The notes under the pieces: model-generated
The model's database searches: none
Told to the model about the DNA's origin: nothing
What the model saw: the letters and a program-made list of their open reading frames with translations, nothing else
Made by a program: the position numbers and the translations under genes
DNA from: Exiguobacterium sp. s124
GTDB lineage: Bacteria > Bacillota > Bacilli > Exiguobacteriales > Exiguobacteriaceae
Reading direction: 5' to 3'
DNA: 64,000 nt
Assembly: GCF_018617485.1 (NCBI RefSeq)
Contig: NZ_JACSKH010000001.1
Span: 1,054,001 to 1,118,000, forward strand
Shown: positions 17,043-26,440 of the stretch, piece by piece
How the letters are laid out: each line of letters begins with the position of its first letter
How positions within the stretch are numbered: position 1 is the stretch's first letter

Positions 17043-18209
17043 GTGAAGAAGTTTAAACGTATATTCTTAGTCGTCATGGACTCGGTTGGGATCGGTGAAG
17101 CACCAGATGCCGAACAATTCGGTGACAAAGGGGCGGACACGCTCGGACATATCGCTCGTGAGCATAACGGGTTGAACATGCCGAACATGGGAAAACTCGG
17201 ACTCGCGAACATTAAGCCGATTCAAGGGATCGACGCATCGGAGACACCGAGTGCATATGGTCGTATGGAAGAAATCTCGGCTGGTAAAGATACGATGACA
17301 GGTCACTGGGAAATCATGGGCCTTCATATCGAGACACCGTTCCGTGTCTTTGAAGAGTTTCCGGATGATTTGATTCATCGTCTTGAAGAGTTCAGTGGCC
17401 GTAAAGTGATCGGGAACAAACCGGCATCGGGGACAGCTATCTTAGACGAGCTCGGCGAAGAACATGTCGAGACAGGTGCGCTCATCGTTTATACATCTGC
17501 AGACTCGGTTCTACAAATCGCTGCACATGAAGAAATTGTGCCGATCGACGAGTTGTACCGAATTTGTGAATACGCGCGTGAAATCACACGTGAAGATCCA
17601 TATATGCTCGGCCGCATTATCGCTCGTCCGTTCATCGGCACGCCAGGTGCTTGGGTACGTACGGCAAATCGTCATGACTACGCACTCAAACCTTTTGGTA
17701 AGACAGTCATGAACACGCTTGAAGAAGCAGGGAAAGATGTGATCGCCCTCGGCAAAATCAGTGATATCTACGATGGCGAAGGCGTGACGAAAGCAATCCG
17801 TACGAAATCGAACATGGACGGGATGGACAAGTTGGTCGATTCCCTCGAGGAAGACTTCGAAGGACTTTGCTTCTTGAACTTGGTAGACTTTGACGCTTTG
17901 TTCGGTCATCGTCGTGATCCTGAAGGCTATGCGATTGCCCTTGAAGAATACGATGCTCGTCTACCAGAAGTAATGGAACGTCTTCGTGAAGACGATTTAC
18001 TCATCATCACTGCGGACCATGGGAACGATCCAGTACACGCTGGAACTGATCACACACGTGAATACGTCCCGCTCATCGTTCATCACAATGGAGCGAAAGC
18101 AGTTGATTTAGGCATTCGTGGTACGTTCGCAGATATCGGTGCGACAGTGGCTGACAACTTTGACGTTGAAGCACCATCAAACGGAAAGAGTTTCTTAAAC
18201 GAAATTTGA
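17043..18209 (+). CDS. deoB: Phosphopentomutase
   Basis: 388 residues. An alkaline-phosphatase superfamily enzyme that interconverts (deoxy)ribose 1- and 5-phosphate. Metal ligands appear in [11 protein letters not shown] near the N-terminus and in ADHGNDP and GTDHTRE near the C-terminus; the phospho-accepting threonine is in KDTMTGHWE. The GTG at 17043 follows an AAGGAGG site. It feeds sugar phosphates released by the two phosphorylases encoded next into central metabolism. Confidence 0.96.
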   Translation: MKKFKRIFLVVMDSVGIGEAPDAEQFGDKGADTLGHIAREHNGLNMPNMGKLGLANIKPIQGIDASETPSAYGRMEEISAGKDTMTGHWEIMGLHIETPFRVFEEFPDDLIHRLEEFSGRKVIGNKPASGTAILDELGEEHVETGALIVYTSADSVLQIAAHEEIVPIDELYRICEYAREITREDPYMLGRIIARPFIGTPGAWVRTANRHDYALKPFGKTVMNTLEEAGKDVIALGKISDIYDGEGVTKAIRTKSNMDGMDKLVDSLEEDFEGLCFLNLVDFDALFGHRRDPEGYAIALEEYDARLPEVMERLREDDLLIITADHGNDPVHAGTDHTREYVPLIVHHNGAKAVDLGIRGTFADIGATVADNFDVEAPSNGKSFLNEI

Positions 18210-18222
18210 GGAGGCAACATTC

Positions 18223-19032
18223 ATGGTAAATTGGAACGAAACAAAAGCGTTTTTGCAGGAGCGTATGGGTGATACACCAGAAATCGGACTTATTCTCGGG
18301 TCAGGTCTTGGGGTCCTTGCGGACGAAATTGAGAACCCGGTTGCAATCCCTTACGAGGAGATTCCGCACTTCCCGGTATCAACCGTCGAAGGACATGCAG
18401 GACAACTCGTGTTCGGGGAACTTGAAGGAAAGCGCGTCGTCGCGATGCAAGGACGGTTCCACTTCTATGAAGGATACTCGATGGAACAAGTCACGTTCCC
18501 GGTTCGTGTCCTCAAATTGATCGGTGTCGAGACACTCATCGTCACGAACGCTGCGGGCGCTTGTAACGAGTCGTTCAATCCTGGAGATTTGATGATTATC
18601 ACAGATCACATCAACTTCTTCGGAACGAGCCCACTCATCGGGAAAAATGCGAGCGAATTCGGAACGCGCTTCCCAGATATGTCGGAAGCGTATGATAAAG
18701 AACTCGTGAAATTGACAGAGCGCGTCGCTTCAGACCTCGGTCTCTCCGTACAAAAAGGGGTTTACTTCGGGAACACGGGTCCGACTTACGAGACGCCAGC
18801 CGAAGTAAAAATGGCACGTCTTCTCGGTGGAGATGTCGTCGGAATGTCGACGGTCCCAGAAGTCATCGTTGCACGTCACTCGGATATGCGCGTCCTCGGG
18901 ATTTCGTGTGTATCGAACATGGCAGCTGGTATTTTAGATCAACCACTTAACCATGAAGAAGTCATTGAAACGACAGAACGTGTTCGTCAAGACTTCCTTT
19001 CACTCGTTCGCGGCACGATTAAAAGTATGTAA
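18223..19032 (+). CDS. punA: Purine-nucleoside phosphorylase (trimeric type)
   Basis: 269 residues. The phosphate-binding GSGLG lies early, the base-pocket motif NTGPTYETPAE in the middle, and MSTVPEV follows; these mark the trimeric class I enzyme that cleaves inosine and guanosine nucleosides. It starts 13 bases after deoB behind GGAGG. The product ribose 1-phosphate is the substrate of DeoB. Confidence 0.95.
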   Translation: MVNWNETKAFLQERMGDTPEIGLILGSGLGVLADEIENPVAIPYEEIPHFPVSTVEGHAGQLVFGELEGKRVVAMQGRFHFYEGYSMEQVTFPVRVLKLIGVETLIVTNAAGACNESFNPGDLMIITDHINFFGTSPLIGKNASEFGTRFPDMSEAYDKELVKLTERVASDLGLSVQKGVYFGNTGPTYETPAEVKMARLLGGDVVGMSTVPEVIVARHSDMRVLGISCVSNMAAGILDQPLNHEEVIETTERVRQDFLSLVRGTIKSM

Positions 19033-19060
19033 GTAACTTATTTCTAGGAGGACGACAGCT

Positions 19061-20362
19061 ATGCGTATGGTCGATTTGATTTTGAAAAAACGTAACGGTG
19101 GAGAATTGAACGAAGAGGAGATTCGCTTCGTCGTGGAAGGGTTTACGAACGAAACGATTCCTGACTATCAGATGTCGGCATTGTCGATGGCCATCTACTT
19201 CAATGGGATGACTGAAAACGAGACGGCAGCCTTGACGATGGAAATGGTGAAGTCAGGCGATACGATCGATCTTTCGAACATCGAAGGGAAGAAAGTCGAT
19301 AAACACTCAACGGGCGGAGTCGGTGACAAGATCAGCTTGATCGTCGCACCACTCGTTGCGTCAATCGGAATTCCAGTTGCCAAAATGAGTGGTCGTGGTC
19401 TCGGTCATACAGGTGGTACGATCGATAAACTCGAATCATTCCCAGGCTTTAACGTAGAATTGACAGAAGAACAATTCACAAAACAAGTAAACGACATTAA
19501 GATGTCGATTATCGGTCAAACAGGGAACTTGACGCCTGCGGACAAACGTCTCTATGCACTCCGTGATGTAACGGCGACGGTTGAGTCGATTCCGCTCATC
19601 GCTAGCTCGATCATGTCGAAAAAGATTGCGGCTGGAGCTGACAGTATTGTCCTCGACGTCAAGACGGGTTCTGGTGCGTTCATGAAGTCGTTCGATGATG
19701 CGAAAGCTCTTGCAGAAGAGATGGTCGCAATCGGGAAGAATGTCGGTCGGAAGACAGTCGCTGTCATCACAGACATGGACCAACCACTCGGTTTTGAAAT
19801 CGGGAATGCAAACGAAGTGAAGGAAGCGATTGAAGTCCTCTCGGGCAAAGAAGTAGAAGACTTGAAAACAATCGCACTCACAATCGCGGGACACATGGCC
19901 GTACTTGGTGAGTTCTATCCGACGTTCGAAGAAGCGTATGCAGACCTCGAAAAACGGATTGCTGACGGGCATGCCCTCGAGGTGTTCCGTAAGTTCGTCG
20001 AAGCACAAGGTGGAGATTCGTCACTCGTCGATGACGTGTCAAAATTACCACAAGCATCATTTGAGACGACGTTCGTCGCAAAAGAAGCGGGTTACGTCGA
20101 ATCGATCATTGCTGACGAAGTCGGTGTCGCAGCGATGCTCCTCGGAGCTGGTCGGGCGACGAAGGAAGATAAAATCGATTTCGCGGCAGGTATCACGCTC
20201 GAGAAGAAAGTCGGCGACCGTGTCGAGGCGGGCGATGTAATTGCTGTACTCCGCTCGAACATCGAAGACATGTCTTCAGCAGTCGAACGTTTAGATCACG
20301 CGTACACGATTGGTGCGACAAAACCAGAAGCACGTCCGCTCGTTCACGCTGTCATTCAATAA
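19061..20362 (+). CDS. pdp: Pyrimidine-nucleoside phosphorylase
   Basis: 433 residues, the standard length. The family signature around KHSTGGVGDK and SGRGLGHTGGT in the alpha/beta lobe, the phosphate-binding KTGSGAFM, and a C-terminal barrel-like domain are present. It cleaves uridine, deoxyuridine and thymidine. AGGAGG precedes the ATG at 19061. In B. subtilis pdp sits in the dra-nupC-pdp operon; here it completes deoB-punA, giving a combined purine and pyrimidine salvage unit. Confidence 0.95.
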   Translation: MRMVDLILKKRNGGELNEEEIRFVVEGFTNETIPDYQMSALSMAIYFNGMTENETAALTMEMVKSGDTIDLSNIEGKKVDKHSTGGVGDKISLIVAPLVASIGIPVAKMSGRGLGHTGGTIDKLESFPGFNVELTEEQFTKQVNDIKMSIIGQTGNLTPADKRLYALRDVTATVESIPLIASSIMSKKIAAGADSIVLDVKTGSGAFMKSFDDAKALAEEMVAIGKNVGRKTVAVITDMDQPLGFEIGNANEVKEAIEVLSGKEVEDLKTIALTIAGHMAVLGEFYPTFEEAYADLEKRIADGHALEVFRKFVEAQGGDSSLVDDVSKLPQASFETTFVAKEAGYVESIIADEVGVAAMLLGAGRATKEDKIDFAAGITLEKKVGDRVEAGDVIAVLRSNIEDMSSAVERLDHAYTIGATKPEARPLVHAVIQ

Positions 20363-20368
20363 GGCAGA

Positions 20369-20411
20369 ACGTCTGTTTCCACAAAAAAAGTGGAGACAGA
20401 CGTGTTTTTTT
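20369..20411 (+). terminator. Intrinsic terminator after pdp
   Basis: A 14-bp stem (20369-20382 with 20390-20403, one T-G pair), a 7-A loop and a run of seven T residues. Confidence 0.92.
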
Positions 20412-20477
20412 GATAAGATGGGTAATGTGAGTGTAAAACAGTAGGATACATATTTTGATAAAGGGGTTGCTTGAAAC

Positions 20478-20918
20478 ATGAAAAAAGGTTCTATGAAACT
20501 TGAAAACGGCGAAATGATTGAATTTGATTTATTCCACAACGAGGCGCCGATTACAGTCGAAAACTTCGAAAAGCTTGCAAACAGCGGATTTTATAACGGA
20601 TTGACGTTCCACCGTGTCATTCCTGGTTTCGTCAGCCAAGGCGGTTGCCCACAAGGAACAGGAATGGGTGGCGCAGGTTACACGATTCCGTGTGAGACGT
20701 CGACATCTTTCCCACACAAACACGAAGCGGGATCACTCTCGATGGCACACGCTGGACGTAACACAGGATCTTCACAGTTCTTCATCGTCCATGAGCCACA
20801 ACCACACTTGGACGGTGTCCACACAGTGTTCGGTAAAGTGACATCTGGTCTTGAGCACGCCGTCAAACTTCGTCAAGGAACGAAGATGGCAGAAGTGAAG
20901 GTTTGGGACGAGAATTGA
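20478..20918 (+). CDS. ppiB: Cyclophilin-type peptidyl-prolyl cis-trans isomerase
   Basis: 146 residues, a compact cytoplasmic cyclophilin without signal peptide. The catalytic arginine is in FHRVIPGF, and the active-site SSQFFI and [10 protein letters not shown] segments are complete. It speeds proline isomerisation during protein folding. AAAGGGG precedes the ATG. It leads into ribT, a neighbourhood similar to B. subtilis ppiB and the rib genes. Confidence 0.94.
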   Translation: MKKGSMKLENGEMIEFDLFHNEAPITVENFEKLANSGFYNGLTFHRVIPGFVSQGGCPQGTGMGGAGYTIPCETSTSFPHKHEAGSLSMAHAGRNTGSSQFFIVHEPQPHLDGVHTVFGKVTSGLEHAVKLRQGTKMAEVKVWDEN

Positions 20919-21007
20919 TTTTTGCCTGAAGGTTATGGCACAATGAACCATGTCTCTCACGTCTTCACACCGTGAAACTTGAATGACTAAAGGTGGTGAA
21001 CCCAGCG

Positions 21008-21364
21008 ATGCTGGTCAAATATAAACGTTCTTATGAAAAGACGGCGATGGGTCTACTCGCATTTTCATGCAGTGACAAATCTCCGCTTAGCTTGCTTGAA
21101 CTCGTCCGATTGTACGACGAGGAGGAGTCGAAGTTCCTCTATTTGTGGAAAGTCGATGAAGACTTCGTTGGCATCATTGGAATGGAGCAGCAAGGAACGA
21201 CGATGGTCATCGACCATATCGCCTTGTCGCCATCATTCCGTGGCGAGAAACGTTCTTACGAGCTCCTAGACGAGGTGAGAAACGTACTTCCACTTGATTT
21301 GACGTTAACCGGTACAGGCAAGACGGGCGATTTATTGGATAAATGGAATCAATTAGTCGTCTGA
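21008..21364 (+). CDS. ribT: RibT-like GNAT-family acetyltransferase
   Basis: 118 residues. It begins MLVKYKRSYEKTAMGLLAF, the opening I recall for B. subtilis RibT, and has a GNAT-type beta strand and cofactor turn (HIALSPSFRGEKRS). The acceptor substrate is unknown. In B. subtilis ribT is the last gene of the riboflavin operon; here no ribDEAH genes precede it. The ATG at 21008 is chosen for the AGGTGGTGA site 7 bases upstream; two GTG codons at 20993 and 20996 form part of that site. Confidence 0.75.
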   Translation: MLVKYKRSYEKTAMGLLAFSCSDKSPLSLLELVRLYDEEESKFLYLWKVDEDFVGIIGMEQQGTTMVIDHIALSPSFRGEKRSYELLDEVRNVLPLDLTLTGTGKTGDLLDKWNQLVV

Positions 21365-21369
21365 CGATA

Positions 21370-21408
21370 AAAACCCCCGCAATCACAAAGCGTGACTGCG
21401 GGGGTTTT
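21370..21408 (+). terminator. Intrinsic terminator after ribT
   Basis: A 17-bp stem with one mismatch, built on AAAACCCCCGC and its complement, ending in TTTT. Confidence 0.9.
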
Positions 21409-21505
21409 ACATGTTGCAGAGTGCGATCACGACAACACGGTAAATGAGGTGAATTCATGAATCGAGTCACGCTGGATGAACAGAATGCTCGTCAGCAGTT
21501 TCACT

Positions 21506-21973
21506 TTAACTCCTCGCTCTTTGACGTTCTAAAAGTGCCAACTCCCGTTCTGTGATGACTTCACTGCGGTCGCGATGCAAATGCTTATGAACCAATTCCT
21601 CGAAAGACAGGTCCGTCGTCGGGAACGTCGGTTTCAATGATTCGACCGTCTCACGAACGTTTTGTGTTAAGGGAAGCGTCGTCTGTAGTGGCCATTCATC
21701 AAGTTGGGAGATGAACGAATCGACATCAAGACCAAGCTCACTTAAAAAAGGGGCAGCGACGTCGATCTTTCGACGTAAGAGTCGCAAGCTTTTTTTCGCA
21801 CCGATGAGATTGTCTCGCCGAAGATGATAGTGAATGACAGCGTATTGGATGAGTGCCGCATAGCCGTGATGACGACGCCCGTCTGCCTGCCACGCCTCTT
21901 CTAATACCTCATGACATTCGAAATAATCGGCATGACATTCAAAAAGCAACGTATAATGAATAAAAGGGGTCAT
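21506..21973 (-). CDS. ypuF: DUF309 family protein, YpuF-like
   Basis: 155 residues, mostly helical, with the family motif FECHEVLEEAW near residue 18. DUF309 proteins have no established biochemical role. In B. subtilis ypuF lies between ribT and scpA in the same orientation; here it keeps the position but is on the opposite strand. AAAGGAGAA precedes the ATG. It is divergent from scpA. Confidence 0.82.
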   Translation of the reverse strand: MTPFIHYTLLFECHADYFECHEVLEEAWQADGRRHHGYAALIQYAVIHYHLRRDNLIGAKKSLRLLRRKIDVAAPFLSELGLDVDSFISQLDEWPLQTTLPLTQNVRETVESLKPTFPTTDLSFEELVHKHLHRDRSEVITERELALLERQRARS

Positions 21974-22056
21974 GAATCAATTTTCTCCTTTCGTGTCCAC
22001 GGTGTTATAAAACATGTTATACTAAAGCGCAAAAATGTAAAATGGCAGGTGTCTCT

Positions 22057-22824
22057 ATGGAAGCCTATAACGTTAAAATCGATACGTTCGAAGGTCCACT
22101 CGACTTGTTGCTCCATTTGATCGGAAAAATGGAGATTGATATCGTCGACATTTCCGTGGCAGAAGTCACTGACCAGTATGTCGGCTATATTCGCACGATG
22201 CAAAAATTTGAACTCGACGTGGCCAGTGAATATTTGGTCATGGCGGCGACGTTGCTCCAGTTAAAGAGTAAGCAGTTACTACCGCCTGTTCAGGTCGAGG
22301 ATGAAGATGTCCCAGACTTCAGCGAAGAACCGACGCGTGAGGGACTCATTCGTCAATTGATTGAATACAAAGCATATAAAGAAGCAGTCGTTTTCATGCG
22401 TGAGCAGGAAGAACATCGTCTTGAACTGTATACGCGACCGGGTGAAGACTTGACGAACTACATGTCAGAAGAGGTGTCGAAATATGACGGACCACTCAAC
22501 TTCTCGGATCTTCTCCACGCCTATTCCAAAATGATTGAGCGAAAGCGTTGGAAAGAGCGGCGCAAAAAGACGATCAAACGTGAAGAGCGGACTCTTGAAG
22601 AACAGATGACAAGACTTCATGAACATGTGTCCTCAACACGACAAACCTCGTTTTTCGCCTTTTTTGTAGAACGACCGAACGTCTCGGATCTCGTGGTAAC
22701 GTTTATGGCGCTTCTTGAGCTGATCAAGCTACGGGTCGTCGAAACGAAACAACTTGACCAAGACATTCAAATCTCGTTCATCGAATCATCAAAGAAAGGG
22801 GATGAAGCGGTTGCTGTCTTATGA
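22057..22824 (+). CDS. scpA: Segregation and condensation protein A
   Basis: 255 residues, the kleisin subunit of the bacterial SMC condensin. The opening [13 protein letters not shown] and the C-terminal winged-helix region are typical. It bridges the two SMC heads and binds ScpB, compacting and separating chromosomes. The ATG at 22057 is preferred to 22042 because the GGCAGGTG site falls between them. The end overlaps scpB. Confidence 0.94.
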   Translation: MEAYNVKIDTFEGPLDLLLHLIGKMEIDIVDISVAEVTDQYVGYIRTMQKFELDVASEYLVMAATLLQLKSKQLLPPVQVEDEDVPDFSEEPTREGLIRQLIEYKAYKEAVVFMREQEEHRLELYTRPGEDLTNYMSEEVSKYDGPLNFSDLLHAYSKMIERKRWKERRKKTIKREERTLEEQMTRLHEHVSSTRQTSFFAFFVERPNVSDLVVTFMALLELIKLRVVETKQLDQDIQISFIESSKKGDEAVAVL

Positions 22825-23395
22825 AACGATTATTGAAGGATTATTGTTTGTCGTCGGCGACGAAGGAATGGAAGTCCGTGCGCTCGCGGAGACGCTCGAT
22901 ATTTCAGAGGCTGCTGCGAGAGAACAACTCAGTAAATTAGAAGCTTCTTTCAAAACTTCGAACCGCCCGTTCCAACTGATGGAGTCGGCAGGCGTGTACA
23001 AACTCGTGACCGTTCCGGAAGTGTCCCCATACATTCAAAAATATGTTGGGACGATGGCCGAGCAGGCACTTTCACGCGCGGCGATGGAGACGCTCGTCAT
23101 CATCGCCTATAAGCAACCGGTCACGCGAGCGGATATCGAGGAGATTCGTGGCGTCAAAGTAGAGCGAGTCATTCATACGCTATTGTCAAAAGGGTTGATT
23201 GAATCGGCAGGCCGTGCCAAAACGATTGGTCGTGCGAAGTTGTATCGCACGACAGAGCATTTCCTCGACCATTTCGGATTTAATTCGCTCGAGGAACTAC
23301 CACCATTAACATTTGAGGATGAACTGACAGACGAAGGCGATTTGTTCTTCGGTCAGGAATCACCGAAGCAAGAAGAGAGATTGGAGAAGGATTAA
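22811..23395 (+). CDS. scpB: Segregation and condensation protein B
   Basis: 194 residues from the chosen start. Two winged-helix domains; [13 protein letters not shown] and the later [16 protein letters not shown] motif are characteristic. It forms a dimer on ScpA. The start is ambiguous: TTG at 22811 has AAAGGGG at the right distance (9 bases), while an ATG at 22802 abuts that site directly. Either way it overlaps the scpA end, so the two are translationally coupled. Confidence 0.93.
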   Translation: MLSYETIIEGLLFVVGDEGMEVRALAETLDISEAAAREQLSKLEASFKTSNRPFQLMESAGVYKLVTVPEVSPYIQKYVGTMAEQALSRAAMETLVIIAYKQPVTRADIEEIRGVKVERVIHTLLSKGLIESAGRAKTIGRAKLYRTTEHFLDHFGFNSLEELPPLTFEDELTDEGDLFFGQESPKQEERLEKD

Positions 23396-23399
23396 TCAT

Positions 23400-24158
23400 A
23401 TGGAACGTTTGCAAAAAGTAATCGCACAAGCGGGGGTCGCCTCGCGTCGAAAAGCAGAAGAAATGATTTTGGATGGTCGCGTTCGCGTCAATGGAAAAGT
23501 AGTACGTGAACTCGGGACGAAGGTCGGACCGAAGTCAGAGATCGAGGTTGACGGCGTCAAAATCGAACAAGAAGAGCATGTCTACTACTTACTCTACAAA
23601 CCGAGTGGCTATGTGTCGACGGTAGATGATGATAAAGGACGTAAAGTGATCACAGACCTCGTACCACCAGGCGCGCGTGTTTTCCCGGTCGGACGTCTTG
23701 ACTATAACACGACAGGACTCATCATCTTGACGAACGATGGAGAGTTCTCGAACATGATGACCCACCCGAAATATAAAATCCAAAAGCGCTATGTGGCAAA
23801 AGTGAAGAATATCCCATCTTATTTGGCGATCAAACAACTTGAGTCAGGCGTTCAGCTCGATGACGGATTTAAAACGGGTAGCGCGAAAGTGAAAATGAAG
23901 TCTGTGGACCAGAAAAAGAACACGGCAATTCTTGAAATCGTCATCTCGGAAGGACATAATCGTCAAATCCGTCGCATGGTCGAGGCAATCGGTTCGGAGG
24001 TCATCAAATTGAAGCGTGAACAATTCGGTTTCTTGACGCTCGACGGTCTCAACACAGGCGATTGGCGTGAACTCTCGCATAAGGAAATCAGTAAACTTCG
24101 TGAACTTGCGAACCCGACTGTTCCACCGAAACCACGAGGCAAAAAGAAGAAAAAATAA
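23400..24158 (+). CDS. rluB: 23S rRNA pseudouridine synthase RluB
   Basis: 252 residues. An N-terminal S4 RNA-binding domain (LQKVIAQAGVASRRKAEEMI) and a catalytic domain with the aspartate in GRLDYNTTGL. The family (RsuA/RluB) modifies a uridine in the peptidyl-transferase region of 23S rRNA. The lysine-rich tail (KPRGKKKKK) is common. It starts 4 bases after scpB; in B. subtilis dacB, spmA and spmB lie between scpB and rluB and are absent here. Confidence 0.92.
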   Translation: MERLQKVIAQAGVASRRKAEEMILDGRVRVNGKVVRELGTKVGPKSEIEVDGVKIEQEEHVYYLLYKPSGYVSTVDDDKGRKVITDLVPPGARVFPVGRLDYNTTGLIILTNDGEFSNMMTHPKYKIQKRYVAKVKNIPSYLAIKQLESGVQLDDGFKTGSAKVKMKSVDQKKNTAILEIVISEGHNRQIRRMVEAIGSEVIKLKREQFGFLTLDGLNTGDWRELSHKEISKLRELANPTVPPKPRGKKKKK

Positions 24159-24162
24159 CAAC

Positions 24163-24193
24163 AAAAAATCGTCCTGAAATGGGATGATTTTTT
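24163..24193 (+). terminator. Intrinsic terminator after rluB
   Basis: An A/T-rich stem (24163-24174 with 24181-24192) with a 6-base loop and a 7-T tail, separating rluB from the res genes. Confidence 0.8.
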
Positions 24194-24294
24194 TGATTGT
24201 GTAGATTGTGTGACAAAAAAATGAAAAAAGTCTGTTAATGTGCGTTTTTAATGTTTTTTCAGTACAATAGCAACTGAAGGATGGTGTGAAAACG

Positions 24295-24876
24295 ATGACA
24301 AAAGATCAAAACAAAGACGACCGGATGGAACAAGCGGTCGCGAAAAAGAAAAAGAGGTCATTTTGGCGCTTGATGATTATGACGGTCGTTCTCTTTGCGG
24401 GAGCCATCACCGTCATGCAATTGTTCGACCAAGCCGGTAATGACGGACGGATCGAGGCAGGGGACGAGGCACCGAATTTCAAACTCGTTACACTCGACGG
24501 CTCGACTCTTTATGAGCGAGACAACTACGAAGGGAAAGGGATGCTCTTGAACTTCTGGGGTACGTTCTGTGAACCGTGTAAGAAAGAGATGCCAGTCGTT
24601 CAAGAAAATTACGCAACACTTCAAGATATGGGCGTCGATTTTTGGGCGGTGAACGTCGGTGAAACGCCGCTACGTGTCGATAACTTTATTAACGACCTAG
24701 GTGTCGGTCTTGACTATCCAATCTTGATGGACACGAAGAGCGAAGTCGAGAAAGCCTATGGCATTTATAATTTACCTGTCACATTCGTCATCGATGGTGA
24801 AGGGAATGTAATTGAAAAGTATGAAGGTGAACTCACGAAAGAGAAATTGATGGAGCTAGCCGAGAAGTCATTGTAA
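24295..24876 (+). CDS. resA: Membrane-anchored thiol-disulfide oxidoreductase ResA
   Basis: 193 residues. One membrane anchor (about 24-43) exports a thioredoxin domain with the active site C92-E-P-C95, the same dipeptide as B. subtilis ResA. It reduces the cysteine pair of apocytochrome c before haem attachment. The ATG at 24295 has AAGGATGG upstream; a GTG at 24286 is too close to that site. A TACAAT element lies at 24263-24268, but no good -35 is visible. It is followed by resB and resC. Confidence 0.94.
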   Translation: MTKDQNKDDRMEQAVAKKKKRSFWRLMIMTVVLFAGAITVMQLFDQAGNDGRIEAGDEAPNFKLVTLDGSTLYERDNYEGKGMLLNFWGTFCEPCKKEMPVVQENYATLQDMGVDFWAVNVGETPLRVDNFINDLGVGLDYPILMDTKSEVEKAYGIYNLPVTFVIDGEGNVIEKYEGELTKEKLMELAEKSL

Positions 24877-24895
24877 GCGAACGGGGGACGCACAG

Positions 24896-26440
24896 ATGCT
24901 AGATATGAAATATGAAGGCGCTGATTTACGGTCGAAGCGTCGTCCAAAATCGGTCATTGACCGGGTGTGGAACTTCTTCGCATCGGTCAAAGTGGGATTG
25001 TGGTTGATTGCGCTGATTATTGTCGGTTCAGCAATCGGGACGATCTTCCCGCAAGAAATGTATATCCCACAACAGTTGCCTCCAGAACAATATTATTTGG
25101 AGGAGTACGGGACGCCAGGTTCAATTTATTATGCACTTGGATTCCATAACCTATACACATCGTGGTGGTATATCGGTCTCATCGTCATGTTGACACTCTC
25201 ACTCATCGTCGTATCGATTGACCGTGGAGTTCCTCTCTATAAAGCGCTCAAGAATCAACCGGTTAGACGGACAGAACGCTTTATGAAAGGACAACGACTC
25301 TTCGGACAAGGCGAAGGGACGGAAGCACAAATTGATGAGATGGAAGCTTCGCTCAAGAAAAAACGCTACAATGTCAAACGGGATGGAGATGCCTTATTGG
25401 CGGAAAAACACCGTTTCGGTCGTTGGGGTCCATACGTGAACCACGTTGGTCTCGTCATCTTTTTCCTCGGGGCGATGCTCCGTGTATTCCCGGCATTCCA
25501 TACGGATACGCTTGAATGGGTGCGAGAAGGAGATACCGTTTCGTTAGAGGCGACTGATGGAGAGTACTACTTACGGAATGACCAGTTTATTCTGGAGATG
25601 TATGACCCGGAAAATAACGAGGAAGATGCGAAATTCGCAGCTGCCATTGAAAAAGCAGGAGCCGTACCGAAAAATTATGAGACGGAACTGACATTATTTA
25701 AGAAAACGGGAACGAACGAGGACGGATCGCCGCAACTCGAACAAGTCGATGTCGGTTCGACGAAAGTCAACCACCCGTTTAAGTTCGAAAAATATGAAGT
25801 GTATCAAGAGCAATACTCAAGTCGTCCGGAGTTCTTGTCGATGTCGTTCATGCTCGCCGATAAACAGACAGGTGACGAGTATGGACCGTTCAAGGTCGAC
25901 CTCGAGAATCCAGAAAAATCGTATGACTTGAATGGCGTCACAGTCACTTTGAAAGACTTGTATCCTGATTTCGAAGTGAAGGACGGACAACCGAACACGA
26001 AATCACCACGTGCCCTGAATCCTGCCTTCTTCTTCAATGTCGAATCACCAGAAGGTGAAACAGAGTCAAACTTGATCGGTATTCGTCTCAACGTCGCCGA
26101 TGAGGAGAACCGCTATGAGGTGCAATTCGCTGGTACAGAGATGGCAAGTACGAGCGGTCTACGTGTGAAGAGTGACTCCACGTATCCGATTCTGATTGTC
26201 GGTGCGACAATCTTCATGATTGGTATTGTGATGGGGATGTATTGGCCGCATCGACGCGTCTGGATTCGTCGTCACGAAGATGAGGTGCTCGTCGCAGGAT
26301 TTACGAATAAAAACCCGTCCTCGCTCCGACGAGAGGTTTCGCCGTTACTAGAACAGACCGGTTTACCGATGTGGGAAGACCAGGCGAGATTCACTTCGAA
26401 GCCGGAAAACGAGTCAACAGATGAAAGAGGGGAATCTTGA
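24896..26440 (+). CDS. resB: Cytochrome c biogenesis protein ResB
   Basis: 514 residues. Three N-terminal membrane spans, a large extracytoplasmic domain (about 210-425) and one more span before a cytoplasmic tail, the usual ResB/Ccs1 layout. With ResC it forms the system II haem exporter and ligation complex. It starts 19 bases after resA behind GGGGGACG and its stop overlaps the resC start by one base (TGATG). Confidence 0.94.
   Translation: MLDMKYEGADLRSKRRPKSVIDRVWNFFASVKVGLWLIALIIVGSAIGTIFPQEMYIPQQLPPEQYYLEEYGTPGSIYYALGFHNLYTSWWYIGLIVMLTLSLIVVSIDRGVPLYKALKNQPVRRTERFMKGQRLFGQGEGTEAQIDEMEASLKKKRYNVKRDGDALLAEKHRFGRWGPYVNHVGLVIFFLGAMLRVFPAFHTDTLEWVREGDTVSLEATDGEYYLRNDQFILEMYDPENNEEDAKFAAAIEKAGAVPKNYETELTLFKKTGTNEDGSPQLEQVDVGSTKVNHPFKFEKYEVYQEQYSSRPEFLSMSFMLADKQTGDEYGPFKVDLENPEKSYDLNGVTVTLKDLYPDFEVKDGQPNTKSPRALNPAFFFNVESPEGETESNLIGIRLNVADEENRYEVQFAGTEMASTSGLRVKSDSTYPILIVGATIFMIGIVMGMYWPHRRVWIRRHEDEVLVAGFTNKNPSSLRREVSPLLEQTGLPMWEDQARFTSKPENESTDERGES

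Noticed and set aside
19436-20008. Long antisense frame inside pdp
   Set aside because: It is a shadow of pdp codon bias, with no ribosome site or recognisable domain.
20919-21007. FMN riboswitch before ribT
   Set aside because: The region is under 90 bases and shows none of the conserved multi-stem pattern; ribDEAH are absent too.
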